A program made the position numbers and the translations under genes. Below are positions 54,187-64,000 of a DNA stretch of 64,000 bases, one piece after another (positions within the stretch are counted from its first letter, which is position 1; the number at the start of each line of letters is the position of its first letter). The DNA is taken from assembly GCA_002786025.1 (NCBI GenBank), contig NHNW01000001.1, positions 434,001 to 498,000 of the forward strand, written 5' to 3'. Below the pieces are notes generated by a model. It was not told the DNA's origin. It saw nothing but the letters and a program-made list of their open reading frames with translations, and made no database searches. The stretch comes from Zasmidium citrigriseum. Its lineage: Eukaryota > Ascomycota > Dothideomycetes > Mycosphaerellales > Mycosphaerellaceae.

Positions 54187-54786
54187 TCATCCCAATCCCA
54201 TCTTCCAGACAGTAATCTTCTGACTCGATGAAGGGATCGCCGCAATCGCCCTTGGAGCCGTCTCGTACATGACCTTCATGGCTGGCGTGAAAGCGAAGAC
54301 AGCCCGTGATCCGAAGAACTTGCCGGAGAGAAAGAAGCGAGGGTGATGGAATGTAGAGACTGACATGTTGCTTTTGAGTTTGGTATGGCCGATCAAATCG
54401 CCGACCACGAGACGACACTGAGCCTGATGCTGACCGGTCGACATTCCTAGAACAGGGAGAATGAGGCCATGACGGTACCCGACCCTTATGAGAGCACGGA
54501 AGGGGGTCTTCTGGACAGAGCTGCCGAACGGCAGCGTTCGTGGCGCTGCATTATCAAGATAAAAGCGGCAAGAGCACGGTAATCGTTGCTTTAGGAGCGT
54601 GTAACAGGTGACGTTTTGCTTGATTAGGGACTGCTGCCCGCAAATGTACGTATGGCTCTGAGAGCTTCGTACTTGTGCTCTTCCGGGAAGGCTATCATAC
54701 CATTCGCCATTCCTATCCGAGGGATCCGACATCAACATATCCAACGACGTGTCTCCATTCTTGAATTCGCCCGTCGAAGTTCTCAT
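54187..54786 (-). CDS. Possible hypothetical protein, 199 aa
   Basis: Continuous frame, best in its C-terminal half (CRLVVGDLIGHTKLKSNMSV, then FFLSGKFFGSRAVFAFTPAM). No signal peptide, membrane segment or known motif. The first half is less convincing, so the start or an intron may be wrong. Listed because few competing frames exist here. Confidence 0.33.
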   Translation of the reverse strand: MRTSTGEFKNGDTSLDMLMSDPSDRNGEWYDSLPGRAQVRSSQSHTYICGQQSLIKQNVTCYTLLKQRLPCSCRFYLDNAAPRTLPFGSSVQKTPFRALIRVGYRHGLILPVLGMSTGQHQAQCRLVVGDLIGHTKLKSNMSVSTFHHPRFFLSGKFFGSRAVFAFTPAMKVMYETAPRAIAAIPSSSQKITVWKMGLG

Positions 54787-54825
54787 TCAAAACTCGTAGC
54801 TTGGTGCTCAGACATCCCTTCCAGA

Positions 54826-55077
54826 TCAAAAGCATTCCGAACCTCCTCGACCTTCACAAATTCCACGATCTTTCACCATCCCAACGACTCCCTTGAGCTC
54901 CCGTGAGAGCCCTTTCATATCGGCAACGGTCGTCTTGAAATTGTCTAACTCCTGGTTGAGCCCAGCCACTTGGGCGACGACTTGGTCGAGATGATCGATT
55001 TGCTTACGCTGCTGATGAGCGATGTAGGCTATGATCAGGATACAGCAGCAATAGTAGAGATGGAAGAAGAGGTCCAT
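54826..55077 (-). CDS. Small single-pass membrane protein with coiled coil, 83 aa
   Basis: Starts with a hydrophobic, Cys-containing segment (MDLFFHLYYCCCILIIAYIA), then a basic stop-transfer (HQQRKQ) and a heptad-like helix (IDHLDQVVAQVAGLNQELDN). Unknown family. Its layout is the same as that of the gene at 55747-56181. Confidence 0.45.
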   Translation of the reverse strand: MDLFFHLYYCCCILIIAYIAHQQRKQIDHLDQVVAQVAGLNQELDNFKTTVADMKGLSRELKGVVGMVKDRGICEGRGGSECF

Positions 55078-55746
55078 GATGTTGTTGAACGGCTGGTATT
55101 CGATCTGCTTTGATCTGTAGCCTTCAAGTCAACTGTCGGCGTCAGGCTGGCTTTGGAATTTCTTACATCGGTGATGGTGCTGATATTGGAGTAATGGACG
55201 CGATTATACAGACATTCGCGAGAGGGTTTGGTCTCGATGTTGACGAAGATGGTACGTTCCAAAGGCTTGGTTCTGCTGACCATGAAGAGCGTTCTGACTG
55301 GCCATGGCCCACGACCAAGGATATCACTCTCAACGGAATTGCACAGCTCATCTTACACCAGCGTTTTCGAATTGTAGAGAATACAATGTGACTGCTTTCT
55401 CTATGTTGTTGAGACTGTCTAGAGAAAGGTCTGCTGGCTACCATCCTGGCTCCGGTCAACCTTGCACCAAATTCCAACATCGTTATAGAACACCACGCTT
55501 CCAATAATCCATCCAAGTGCTTGAACTGATGCTCTTTGTCTGGAGAGAGTCGATTGATTTGACGTGGTCAAAACTTCGTCCGGCTTCGCTCTGACAACAA
55601 AAGAGCTGCTCTATCTGCTTCATTAGAGAGCAGACGTGTCTGTCAGCGATACACCGTCAAACCCTTGTATCTACCATTTTCTTCAAATCCCCTCTTTCCC
55701 AAGTATAAAATGGCAAGCAACCTTGACCATGTTAAAAATGGCCCTT
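55078..55746. other. Intergenic region between two small membrane-protein candidates
   Basis: Short frames on both strands (55110-55391 plus, 55163-55516 minus) overlap each other; no gene supported. Confidence 0.45.
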
Positions 55747-56181
55747 TCAGTCGACCACTCTTACTGCCTCATCATGTAGCCAGGCAATTCCAGGCACATG
55801 CCAACGCACAACAACCTCCCTGCCGTCGTCCATCACTATGACCTCTTCCTCCGGCTCTCGATATACAGCCAGGCGGTTACGAAACTCCTCGATAATCGCT
55901 ACGGCCTCCTCCATCGCTGTATCGAACTCGTCTACTTCCTGGCGCATGCGGTCGATGCGTGCTTGGTTCTCTTCTGTTGGGTGGCGGACTCTAGCACGGT
56001 CTGAGTCAAACTCTTGCTTCAGGGCGTGGTGAAAGAGGACGAAGAGCGCGATTGCGAAGGTGACCAGGAAACAGAGTAGAAAGAGTTGGACGAGGTCGAG
56101 ATCGAAGTCCATTTTGCGTCGCCGATCGAATGTAGACGGGGCTTGTAAAGGTGTAGCGTAGCCTTGTTGCTTGATTTCCAA
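55747..56181 (-). CDS. Small single-pass membrane protein with coiled coil, 121-144 aa
   Basis: The most likely start is Met24 (position 56112): MDFDLDLVQLFLLCFLVTFAIA places a membrane segment at the N-terminus, as in the neighbouring small gene. Charged residues and a helix (NQARIDRMRQEVDEFDTAME) follow, then EEEVIVMDDGREVVVRWHVP as a beta-hairpin-like tail. No family recognised. It lies between the NLR-like gene and the WSC-GH3 gene, on the same strand as both. Confidence 0.5.
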   Translation of the reverse strand: MEIKQQGYATPLQAPSTFDRRRKMDFDLDLVQLFLLCFLVTFAIALFVLFHHALKQEFDSDRARVRHPTEENQARIDRMRQEVDEFDTAMEEAVAIIEEFRNRLAVYREPEEEVIVMDDGREVVVRWHVPGIAWLHDEAVRVVD

Positions 56182-56443
56182 GGGCGAGCCAAAAGCAATC
56201 TTGCTGCTCGCGAATGAAACCGACTTGGTGTTGTGTGAGAATTGTAAATCGTCGCAGTTGGCAAGAGAGAATATAAAAAGTTTGAGAAATGTACAGCTGT
56301 ACTACCAGATAGATAATCATCCAGTCTTTCTGAAAGCTTGACTGTTGTCATGCCCCTTTTTAACAACTTCATTGGCCACAGGATCGAATAATCAACCAAC
56401 TTTGATTCTGTTGATTTGACCTAGCTCTTCAATCAATTACGGC

Positions 56444-59272
56444 CTAGCTCTGCGGGTGAACAGGCACGGTGTAATTGTAAGAGGCCGCCATCCTCGGTAG
56501 CGTCTCCAGAGTGATAGCATTGCCAGTCAACGTGAAATTCATCGTCAGTTGATCGTTGACGTCAAAGGAGAGCATGTAGTCTCCAGGGTAGATGACTAGA
56601 TTGCCGCTCGTATCCGCCTGTGCAATCGCTCCAAGGGTGAGCTGCAGAGACATCGTCTGCGAAGATCCAGGGGCGATGTCGTGTAGTCGGGCATATGAGA
56701 CGAGCGCCTTGTTCGGGTATGGCCCGGGACCGGCATTCCGAGTTCTGATGAATAGCAGGCCGACATAGTCAGACGTGATCGAACCAGTGTTGGCGACGGA
56801 GACTTGCATCGTCACCAGAGGCGTTGCGTCGTTGGCCCCTGATGGTACGAGGCTGCTAATCGCGTGAGATCCTGCTACAGAGCTTTGCCAGCTGCTTTTG
56901 AATGTGGTGTAGTGCAATCCGTATCCAAATGGCAGAGTTGGCTGCTGGTTGTACCATTTGTACGTCCGACCTGGGTACGATCCACTTGGCCTCAAGTTGG
57001 GGTTGAAGATGCTGACCTGATTGACGTAGTTCGCTGGATACTGAGTGATAGGCAGCCGGCCTGCAGGACTCTTCTTTCCAAGAAGAGTGTCGATGACTGC
57101 ATAGCCGCCATCCTGGCCAGGGTATCCAGCCCAAAGAAGAGCGCTGAGATTATTTGCCGTGAGCAAGGCGCTGTCGTCAAGCTGGCCTCCTCCAAATTGG
57201 ACTGTAATGAGAGGCTTTCCTTGCTGTGCCAGTTGAGCCAGTAGGTCCAGTTGATTGCCGGGCCATGTGACAGATGGACGATCTAGCCCTTCTCGCTCAA
57301 TAGAGACATCGATGCCGCCCATGTAAATGATGACGTCCGACGACTGTGCAGCTGAAATAGCATCTGCGAATCCTGAATTGTCGGTGGTGTTGATCTGAGT
57401 CCCCATTGCATACTTGACAGTGCCAAACTGGGCTTGTGCGGCTTGCAGAGGACTGATCAGATAGGGTGCGACGCCGTTATAGTTCCCTTGCATCTGTGAC
57501 GTAGCGTTGGCCCAAGGACCGATGATGGCGACCGTGCCTTTGGCGAGCGAGCTCTTCAATGGAAGGACCCCGTTGTTCTTGAGCAATGTCATACCTTCCC
57601 ATGCTGCTTGATATGCCAACGACTGAGCAGCACCCGTACTGACATTTTCCCAGTTTAGATTGGCATAAGAAGGCTGGCCATCGAAGTAGCCCACGGTGAA
57701 CAAGGCGGTGAACAGACGTGTCAAGGCTCTGTTGACGTTGGTCTCCGTGGTCCATCCATTGGTGACGGCATCACCCAGGTTTTGCTGGTACCTTGAGATC
57801 GGGTTGCCGCAATCAAGATCCGTGCCAGCGTTCAAGGCTACCGCTACGGCTTGAGATAATCCATCGACAAATCGATGGGGCTGGTAGATGTTGTCCACGG
57901 CGTCACAGTCCGCTGTGATATAGCGGAAGGGGTCTGAGCCGAACCCATACGTATCACGCAACACCGTCTGCAGAAGATACTCGCTAGCACATGAAGGGAC
58001 TCCATCGACAGCATTGTAGGAGCACCTATCATAATCAGCATCGAAACGACACATGCGGCCTGGTCATGAGCAAACTTACATGACACTGCCAGCACCGGCG
58101 TCTCGGACACAGGTCTTGAATGCCTGCAAGTAGTACTCGCCCAGATCCTGCTGAGTGGGATTATAGTTCTGACCGAGCCGATTTGTCTCCACATCATAGA
58201 CGGCGTAGTGCTTGCATGTAGCAATGATCTGTTTGGACGATGGAGTCGTTCCTTGAAGACCAGGGATGAGTGCCTGGAAATAGCCTTGAGCACGCTTGGG
58301 GTCCTCGGTCGGCACCTCCAGGCCACGGCCCCAACGCGGATCTAGAAAGGTATTGATGTTGGGAGTATAGAAGTCAAGACCTGCTTGCCCAACGTTGGCG
58401 AAAGCTCGAGCTTCCATGCCAATCGTGGTGGCCACGTTTCGAATGAGCGTATCATCGAAGGCAGCCCCCATCAAAATTGGGAGGGGAAAACTGGTAGCAT
58501 AGGAGAAGGCCGATCCATTCGGTCTGTTGAAGCTCACCCCAGGATTGGAGAGAGCCACGCCATGGAGAGCCTCGTTCCACCATTCGTACGCGGGCAGGCC
58601 AATTCGAGGAGCCCCAGTCGATGTGCTCCCAGTGTTATTGATCTTCTCTTGCAGCGTCATGGCGCCGATTAGAGCATTTACACGATTGGCGATCGACATT
58701 GTTGTATCGCATGCTTTCTGCTTGCAGAATGGGTAGGTCTGGCAGACGGGCGTTCTGTTCAGGACATGGCCAGGTGCTGATGTGCTGGGATTGCTAATGC
58801 GATAGAGATTGATCCTGTCAGGGGTGTTAGAGTAACACGAGTAGATGCCAACGGAGGCGTGGCACTCACGCATAATTGCCACCACATTGCTGTGATTGAT
58901 CGCCAGCGCATTTCGAAGAGCAATATGCTTGGTTTTCTTGAGTAGCCTTGGAGTTGATGCTGTCACCACAGTAACACTCGCTGGGCATCGTTAGACTTTA
59001 GATCTCATGATAAGTGATTTAGTGACTTACGTGGCGAATTCCACTCCACTGTAGCCATAGCCATACTGCCCGCAGAGATTGGCGCACTCTTGCGGTGTAT
59101 TCGTCTGTGAGACCCTGGTCTTGCCGCTCAAAGTCCGATCCTGGGAATCAGTATAGCATCCGAGGGTGGTGATCGAGGCATTGTATTGACTCGATGGGCT
59201 GCATGTAAATTGAGCTTCGATGCCGCTCCCGAGAAGCAAGGCTGCGAGAGCCAGCGTTTGGAACCGTGCCAT
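56444..59272 (-). CDS. Secreted WSC domain-GH3 beta-xylosidase-type glycosidase, 889 aa
   Basis: Four exons: 59031-59272, 58870-58980, 58080-58814 and 56444-58025 (2,670 bp). Every splice restores a motif: VEFATECYCG and CGGNYAINLY in the WSC domain, GSVMCSYNAVDG in GH3. A signal peptide (MARFQTLALAALLLGSGIEA) precedes a full WSC domain (GCYTDSQDRTL...CANLCGQYGYGYSGVEFA). The GH3 part resembles fungal beta-xylosidases: PAYEWWNEALHGVA, CKHYAVYDVE, and YITADCDAV with the nucleophile Asp. The C-terminal GH3 domain contains EREGLDRPS, followed by the fibronectin-III-like end. WSC domains bind cell-wall glycans. Expected role: release of xylose or related sugars outside the cell, perhaps tethered to a polymer. 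Confidence 0.93.
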
Positions 59273-60337
59273 TGCAGGGAACCCTTGTACAACTCAGTCG
59301 TGCCTGAAAAGGGGCAAGATCCCTGCGCTATCATTCTTTTATATTCTTTGAAGCTTCGAATGCCAGTTGCATAGCTCTTAATGCAACGACATTCGAGCCC
59401 ACGCGATCACTGCATGCATGCCGCCAGGACGAAGTTGCCCAGAATGATCGAAAGGAAGAATGACCCGGTTCGAGTGGCGGTCTTGCAATCCAATCGACAG
59501 TCTGAAGGCTTCAAGTCAACATTGCTGAATCGATCGGGACCAGTCGACTGCTGTTGTAGCTGCCAGTAAGATCATAGTAGCGTGGCAGGTCTCGTATTGG
59601 AACTTAGCTAATGCAAGTGCAAAAGTTTGTTTGGCGAAAAGACTGTCCCGTCCTGCGAGCTGATCGAATTTGATTGTTGCATAGCGGCTGATTCTCCGAT
59701 GCCCGCTGCAAGACTCGTAGCTTTTGGACGTAGAATAATCATGAATGCAGCCACGGAGGGGCTCGATCAGTAATGTGGTCAGCTAGCATGCACGTCTACA
59801 CACCATGGGCTCGAGACCTTCCTGAAGGGGCAGAGTAGACATCATTACTACTATTGGTGGTTGTTGTGATGACTTCATCTGACGAGGTGAAGTCGGTGTA
59901 CTGGCTCGAGGAAGCACGGAAGGACCGCCCCTAGTGTCGACCAACAAGCTTAACTGCACTTCATTCGACCTACATCGGTCTACGCGAGATGCATCAGTCC
60001 CAATATGATGACGATACGCTTTCAAATGGCCGAACGCTGAGTTCGGTCGTCCAATGGTATCGTCGAGTAGGACTTTTCCTTCACATGGGTCTACTCATGA
60101 AGCTACGAATCCCGAATGGCGGACGGCGATCGTATGCGCAAGTTCAAGTCTGGACGCAGTGCGGGCTCAATCATGCTGACAATGTGACTTGTCACGGGAC
60201 GGTTAGGCATTATAATCGTGAGAGAACACTACCGAGGACTTGAGAATGATTTAAGTCGGTCCAATCTCAAACGCAGCCTCATAACCACAGCTCTTCTCTC
60301 CTCATCCGACCATCTACCAAGCTGATCTACATCCGAG
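59273..60337. other. Divergent promoter region of two secreted glycosidase genes
   Basis: About 1.07 kb without a supported gene between the WSC-GH3 gene (minus) and the GH71/99-like gene (plus). The arrangement allows shared control. Confidence 0.55.
59336..59343 (-). promoter_or_regulatory. TATA box of the WSC-GH3 gene
   Basis: Minus strand reads TATAAAAG, 64 bp upstream of the start codon at 59272. Confidence 0.55.
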
Positions 60338-61796
60338 ATGATGGTCTCTACTCACAGTCTCTCTGTGGCTACTGCCGCCTGTCTCCTCGCAAGTATAGCA
60401 ACTGCTACAACAAGCCATCCTCAACTGAATGGCATGACGGTGTCTGGATACCAGGGATGGTACACTGTCCTCAACCGAACGGCCCAAACTAGCAACTACA
60501 AGTGGTTTAAACCAGCGGACCAGATCCCAGGCCCGCCTGACTTTCCCAACAGTCAAGGTGAGGAACGATGAGACCATCACTTTCTAAGTCTGCTCACGCC
60601 TGACTACCTAGTACTCACCGACTATCTTCCCTACACGGCCGACTACCCACCAGAATGCCTCGGAGATACCAACTTCACTCTCGCAGACGGTACCCATGCC
60701 AAGTTCTATAACAGCTACTGCACCTCCGTGATCGAAAAGCATTTCCAATATATGGTGACCAACGGCCTGGACGGGGTCTTCGTGCAACGCTTCTACTTTA
60801 CAACGGAGCAGGACAGAGTCCCTCAGGTGTATAACACGACTCTGCAGGTCCTCTTGACTGTACGAGACATGGCCGAGAAGTACGGCAAGTACTTCGCCGT
60901 TGAATACGACATGAGCGGTTTCCCACCAGACGCAGATCCAAATAGATACATTCCGGCATTGACGAACGACTACAACAACGTCCTTAAGCCCTTGTTCGCA
61001 AGCCCCAATTACATCTATCAAGACGGACGTCCCGTGATCCAAATCTGGGGCGTAGGAACCAATGCCACAGCATTGCCTGGCAACAAGTTCCTCGACTTGA
61101 TCAATAGATATCATGCCGCCCCCGAGAACCCCTGGATCATCCTTGGTGTTCCGCAAAACTGGATGGTTTACTCCAACAAGACCAAGGACCCCACGGGATT
61201 CTATCAGGCATATCAAGCTGCAGAGTGTCTCCAACCATGGCCAGTCGGAGCATGGGATAACCTCGATCAACTAAGAGGATCACTCTACCAGTCTATCCTT
61301 CCAGGCAAGAAACAGCTCGACGCATGGGGAGTCAAGTACATGGGAGCGTACCACGCAGGAACCAGCAATCGCAATGCAGCGAGGACGAAAGGCCAGCCGA
61401 TTATACCACTCCAGGGCCGGTAGGTTTACCAAAGATTGGGGTCTACATGCTTTGCTTATGATGGCCTTTCAGCTTCAACGGTACCTTGTTCGAAGAATCG
61501 ATCAAACTCTTCACCAACAATACCATCAAGCCCTTCGCCAACTTCATCGCCATGTTTGACGAGTACACTGAAGGTGAGTGAAATTCTACGATCCCACCTT
61601 GCGAGCACTATCATTGATCATTCTTTCAGGCTCCCAAATTCTCCCGGCCATGCAGTTCAAAAACCTGCCGGCCAATCCGAACCCGGGATTCTTGGGGAGT
61701 GAGGACGACAAGAGCGTCTTCTTCTACATGCAGCTCGCAGGCAATGCGACTACTGCTCTGCATAAGCTTTGGGGTCAGCAGCCGTTGTCGCCATAG
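60338..61796 (+). CDS. Secreted glycoside hydrolase of the GH71/GH99-like group, 431 aa
   Basis: Four exons: 60338-60557, 60612-61419, 61473-61573 and 61630-61796 (1,296 bp), all in frame. A signal peptide (MVSTHSLSVATAACLLASIATA) is followed by LNGMTVSGYQGWYTVLNRT and VLTDYLPYTADYPPE, then NGLDGVFVQRFYFTTEQDR, KYFAVEYDMSGFPPD, GRPVIQIWGVG, and near the end FIAMFDEYTEGSQILPA with acidic residues at the expected end of the barrel. This arrangement (GYQGW, DGVFVQRF, YD-x-S-G, W-D-E-x-x-E-G-like) is that of GH71/GH99-like TIM-barrel proteins often annotated xylosidase/arabinosidase. The substrate is not determined. The family call is by pattern only. Confidence 0.72.
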
Positions 61797-62172
61797 AAGA
61801 TCTGTAGTCACTCCATGTTGTTGGCATGCGCGTCGACAAGGTGAAATGAAAGTCATTCGTGACTTCCAAGCGACATCTCCTTGCCACTGCTCTCCCCACC
61901 TCACTCGACAGCTCAGGGAAGCTGCTGTCCTACAACGCAAGTACATGCCCTCAACAGCAATTGACTGGAGTACCGTGATACTTTCCCCTCTTCCTCACCT
62001 CACTTCGTCGCCCAAACATCTCACACGACATTTGAAGCTCGACGACTCCATCGAGCATCTTAACTCATCTCACTCAGACATCGACTCCAGTCCCTCCCGA
62101 AAGCCAAATTTAAAGCACCACAGCTCACCAACCGGACAACCTCATCAAGTTCGAAACGACAAGAGACTCAAA
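61797..62172. other. Intergenic region with pyrimidine-rich leader
   Basis: No separate gene; contains the 3' end of the glycosidase gene and a C/A-rich 5' leader for the next gene. A long in-frame extension from 61699 is not supported because it overlaps the upstream gene. Confidence 0.45.
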
Positions 62173-62550
62173 ATGTCCGCCACCACAACAAACCCCTACA
62201 CCCAACCCCGCGCCTCCCAAATGGTACCTCCCTCCCTCCTCCCTCACCTCACCCACCAGCTAACCAACCAACCCCAGGCAACACGAACCCTCCTCTCCAA
62301 CGCCTCACCCCCCTCAACCGGCAGCGACACCTCTCCCTCCCAAGCCGCGCCACCAACTCTGCACCGACGCCCAACAAACAACTACGAAGAAGCCCGGGCT
62401 GCCGCAAACCAAACCCTCACAGCCGATACCACGGGTCCGAGTCCGCCGAATGCTACGAAGGAAGATTTGAAACGCAGTCAGCATGAGCAGATGTTGGGGA
62501 GTGCGAATGTGGGTGGAGCTGGGTATTTCAGTACCAGTGCTGCGTCTTGA
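62173..62550 (+). CDS. Small conserved-looking hydrophilic protein, about 107 aa
   Basis: Two exons (62173-62223 and 62278-62550) are proposed, because the 54 bp between them has a donor (gtacct), a branch site (gctaac) and an acceptor (cccag). Reading through it is also in frame, giving 125 residues. The protein contains PTLHRRPTNNYEEARAAANQ, TADTTGPSPPNATKEDLKRS and MLGSANVGGAGYFSTS. No signal peptide or membrane helix. I do not recognise the function. Confidence 0.55.
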   Translation: MSATTTNPYTQPRASQMVPPSLLPHLTHQLTNQPQATRTLLSNASPPSTGSDTSPSQAAPPTLHRRPTNNYEEARAAANQTLTADTTGPSPPNATKEDLKRSQHEQMLGSANVGGAGYFSTSAAS

Positions 62551-63198
62551 GGGTGTGGCTTTTCGAGAGGGACGGAGGGTGATGGTCCTGTGATGGAGTT
62601 CTGAGGGGGTTTTGGAGTCTGGTCCTGGGCGTCGAGAATGATAACCTGTGTACTTTTACCTCACCTGACATGAGACTGAAATCCAGTGTAATCCTATACT
62701 TCCTTTGCATTCTCGATCTGAACTCAAGAAAAAGTGTCAAATGAGTGACTCTAGTTAGTAACCCTCCAATCCCAAACTCAATCAGTCTTTGCATGTGCTT
62801 GAATCTGCTCCAATGCCTGCTGCACCTCTGTATGTATTCCCGCAACTCTTCGCCTTGTGGCATTGCCATCCGCAATGTCTCATCCTCAATGTCTCTCCCG
62901 TTGCTCACCTTGTCAACGGGAGTTCATCAATTCGACCGCTTCGAGATCTGTTGACTCGGCTCGAGGTCGGTCGATCGGATCGAGTCGTTCGCTCGTTCGA
63001 GGGCAATGAGCTAGGTCAAAGAATGTTGACCACAAGCTCGGCAGGTCAGTACGAGAGCCCAGAGGCAGCTTTCCTACTAGTCGGTCCAAAGACGATGCCT
63101 GAAAACATCGTCTCTTAATAGGTTTTCGTACTTGCTGGACAGTCACGGCTGTCCTTTCGACGGTCGTTACGTCCTGCAACAGCCACGAGAGCGGCCGG
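62551..63198. other. Intergenic region between convergent genes
   Basis: The 252-codon minus frame at 62913-63671 is a shadow overlapping the Upf2-like exon. No gene is supported here. Confidence 0.5.
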
Positions 63199-64000
63199 TC
63201 AGCCTTTGTTGTTGGAAGTGCGTTCCCGGCCACGTCCGCGATGACGAGCGCCTCCGCTATCACGACCACGAGTCGACTGTCTCTTGTCGACAACGTATTC
63301 GTCCAGCGAGTGCTCTCCCTCACGGCGTTGATCTGGGTTGGCTGGGGTAGAGCTTCTTTGACCATACCAATCGATGTCTCCCAACTGTAACTTCCTCGCA
63401 CGTTGCTTATGGCGCGAGTTGCCCGCTTTATCGTATCGAGGTCCGCCGTGCAGGTTTTCGAGCGTGCCTGTTTGGTCAGCCAATGAGTCGGATGGAGTTT
63501 GTTGCACTTCTTCTGCTGAATCAATGGGAGAAATGTTCTCCTCGTCGCTTTTGTTGGTCGAACGTTGAGATTGACCACGTGTCTTGAGGCTCTTGTTGAG
63601 CGAGCCCATGCCGACAAGTCGAACAGAGTTGTTGCTGGAATGCACATAATGAAACGCGGGAGCTTCACCATCTGGCTGGTCGTCCGTCAGGTCGTAGTTG
63701 AGCACGAGGTTCTTGATGCGTTGCTGTTCCGCTTTCTCTGCCTGTTGCTGAGTACGCATGGCAACAGCAAAGGACGAGTCGGAGGGTAGGTCGATCGATC
63801 GGGTCTAAGAGAAAGTTAGTATCTAGTATCAAGCGATGAGCACATTGTCGGGGTTGAGCATACCTGTTGCCGGTTGCCTTTCTTGCTCAGCAAAGCAAAC
63901 TTCATCGTCGGCGCTGCTCCATTGCTTGTCTGCCCTGGTGCGGAAGCCTCGCCACCACTGTCATCAGCAGTGGTCGTGGCGTCTCGCACAGTGCGACGCA
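63199..64000 (-). CDS. Probable Upf2 (nonsense-mediated decay factor) C-terminus, partial at 5' end
   Basis: Two visible exons (63864-64000 and 63199-63804) joined over a 59 bp intron (gtatgc...tctcttag); the gene continues beyond the right edge. The junction yields KFALLSKKGNRQQTRSIDLP, followed by EKAEQQRIKNLVLNYDL. This matches my recollection of the Upf1-binding C-terminal domain of Upf2 (L-L-x-K-K-G-N-x-Q-Q, then a helix with E-x-x-R-I-K-x-L-V-L). The tail is long, charged and Arg/Gly-rich (RGRDSGGARHRGRGRERT). The MIF4G domains expected upstream are outside the window, so the call needs the neighbouring sequence. Confidence 0.6.

Noticed and set aside
60608..61270. 220-codon minus-strand frame
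   Set aside because: Antisense to the GH71/99-like exon 2, whose splice structure and motifs are convincing.
62913..63671. 252-codon minus-strand frame
   Set aside because: Overlaps the Upf2-like last exon in another frame; the Upf2-like frame has recognisable sequence and a proper intron upstream.
1..64000. Search for tRNA, rRNA and CRISPR arrays
   Set aside because: No tRNA-like B-box within a plausible cloverleaf, no rRNA-like conserved stretch and no regularly spaced short repeats were noticed; a tRNA scan would be more sensitive.

Overview
The window comes from a filamentous ascomycete. Evidence: short GT-AG introns of about 45-115 bp with CTNAC-like branch sites, fungus-specific families (HET domain, AreB-type GATA factor, WSC domain, Zn-cluster-type regulator, class V aminotransferase, DUF1772), and an 11 kb block bearing an extreme repeat-induced point mutation (RIP) signature. 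Gene content and RIP style fit a dothideomycete best, but that is inference; no species can be named from the sequence.

Layout. 1-6.5 kb: 3' part of a fungal-specific transcription factor, a small hypothetical gene, a small secreted cysteine-containing protein with Kex2-type sites, then about 2.2 kb with little coding signal. 6.5-12.6 kb: a Ser/Ala-rich GPI-type surface protein, a DUF1772 membrane protein, an ACS/Dal5-type MFS transporter and a secreted GH35 beta-galactosidase converging on the transporter. 13.2-21.9 kb: a mitochondrial K+/H+ exchange-related protein, a secreted tyrosinase, a class V PLP enzyme, an RRG7-like mitochondrial protein, Mediator subunit Med21 and an uncharacterised Ser-rich protein. 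22.1-31.3 kb: a large MMS1/DDB1/CPSF-A-type protein, a TBC RabGAP with a C-terminal anchor (Gyp8/TBC1D20-like) and a type II PI 4-kinase (Lsb6-like).

31.43-42.51 kb is a nested, dead transposon block. The outer element is a Mutator-like DNA element (MULE) on the minus strand, with about 45 bp imperfect terminal inverted repeats and an 8 bp target duplication (CAATTTAC). Inside it sits a 7,257 bp Ty3/Gypsy chromovirus-type retrotransposon with 388 bp LTRs and its own 5 bp duplication (ACTAT). CA and TG dinucleotides have been almost eliminated throughout, turning Gln and Trp codons into stops and Cys/His codons into Tyr. The block lies between the Lsb6 promoter (about 176 bp from its ATG) and the AreB-like gene.

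42.5-64 kb: an AreB-like GATA factor with leucine zipper, a methyltransferase, a cyclin-like protein, a tail-to-tail HET-domain/NACHT NLR-like pair, small membrane/coiled-coil ORFs, a secreted WSC-GH3 fusion and a divergent GH71/GH99-like hydrolase, a small conserved-looking protein, and the 3' end of a probable Upf2 gene running off the right edge.

Functional threads are secreted carbohydrate and phenol enzymes (GH35, GH3, GH71/99-like, tyrosinase), self/non-self recognition (HET plus NLR), and genome defence by RIP. I see no complete secondary-metabolite cluster, no rRNA or tRNA gene and no CRISPR array. The most striking structure is the nested MULE/chromovirus block; the most unusual genes are the WSC-GH3 fusion, the HET/NLR pair and the small secreted protein with a 31-residue hydrophobic segment between two dibasic sites.
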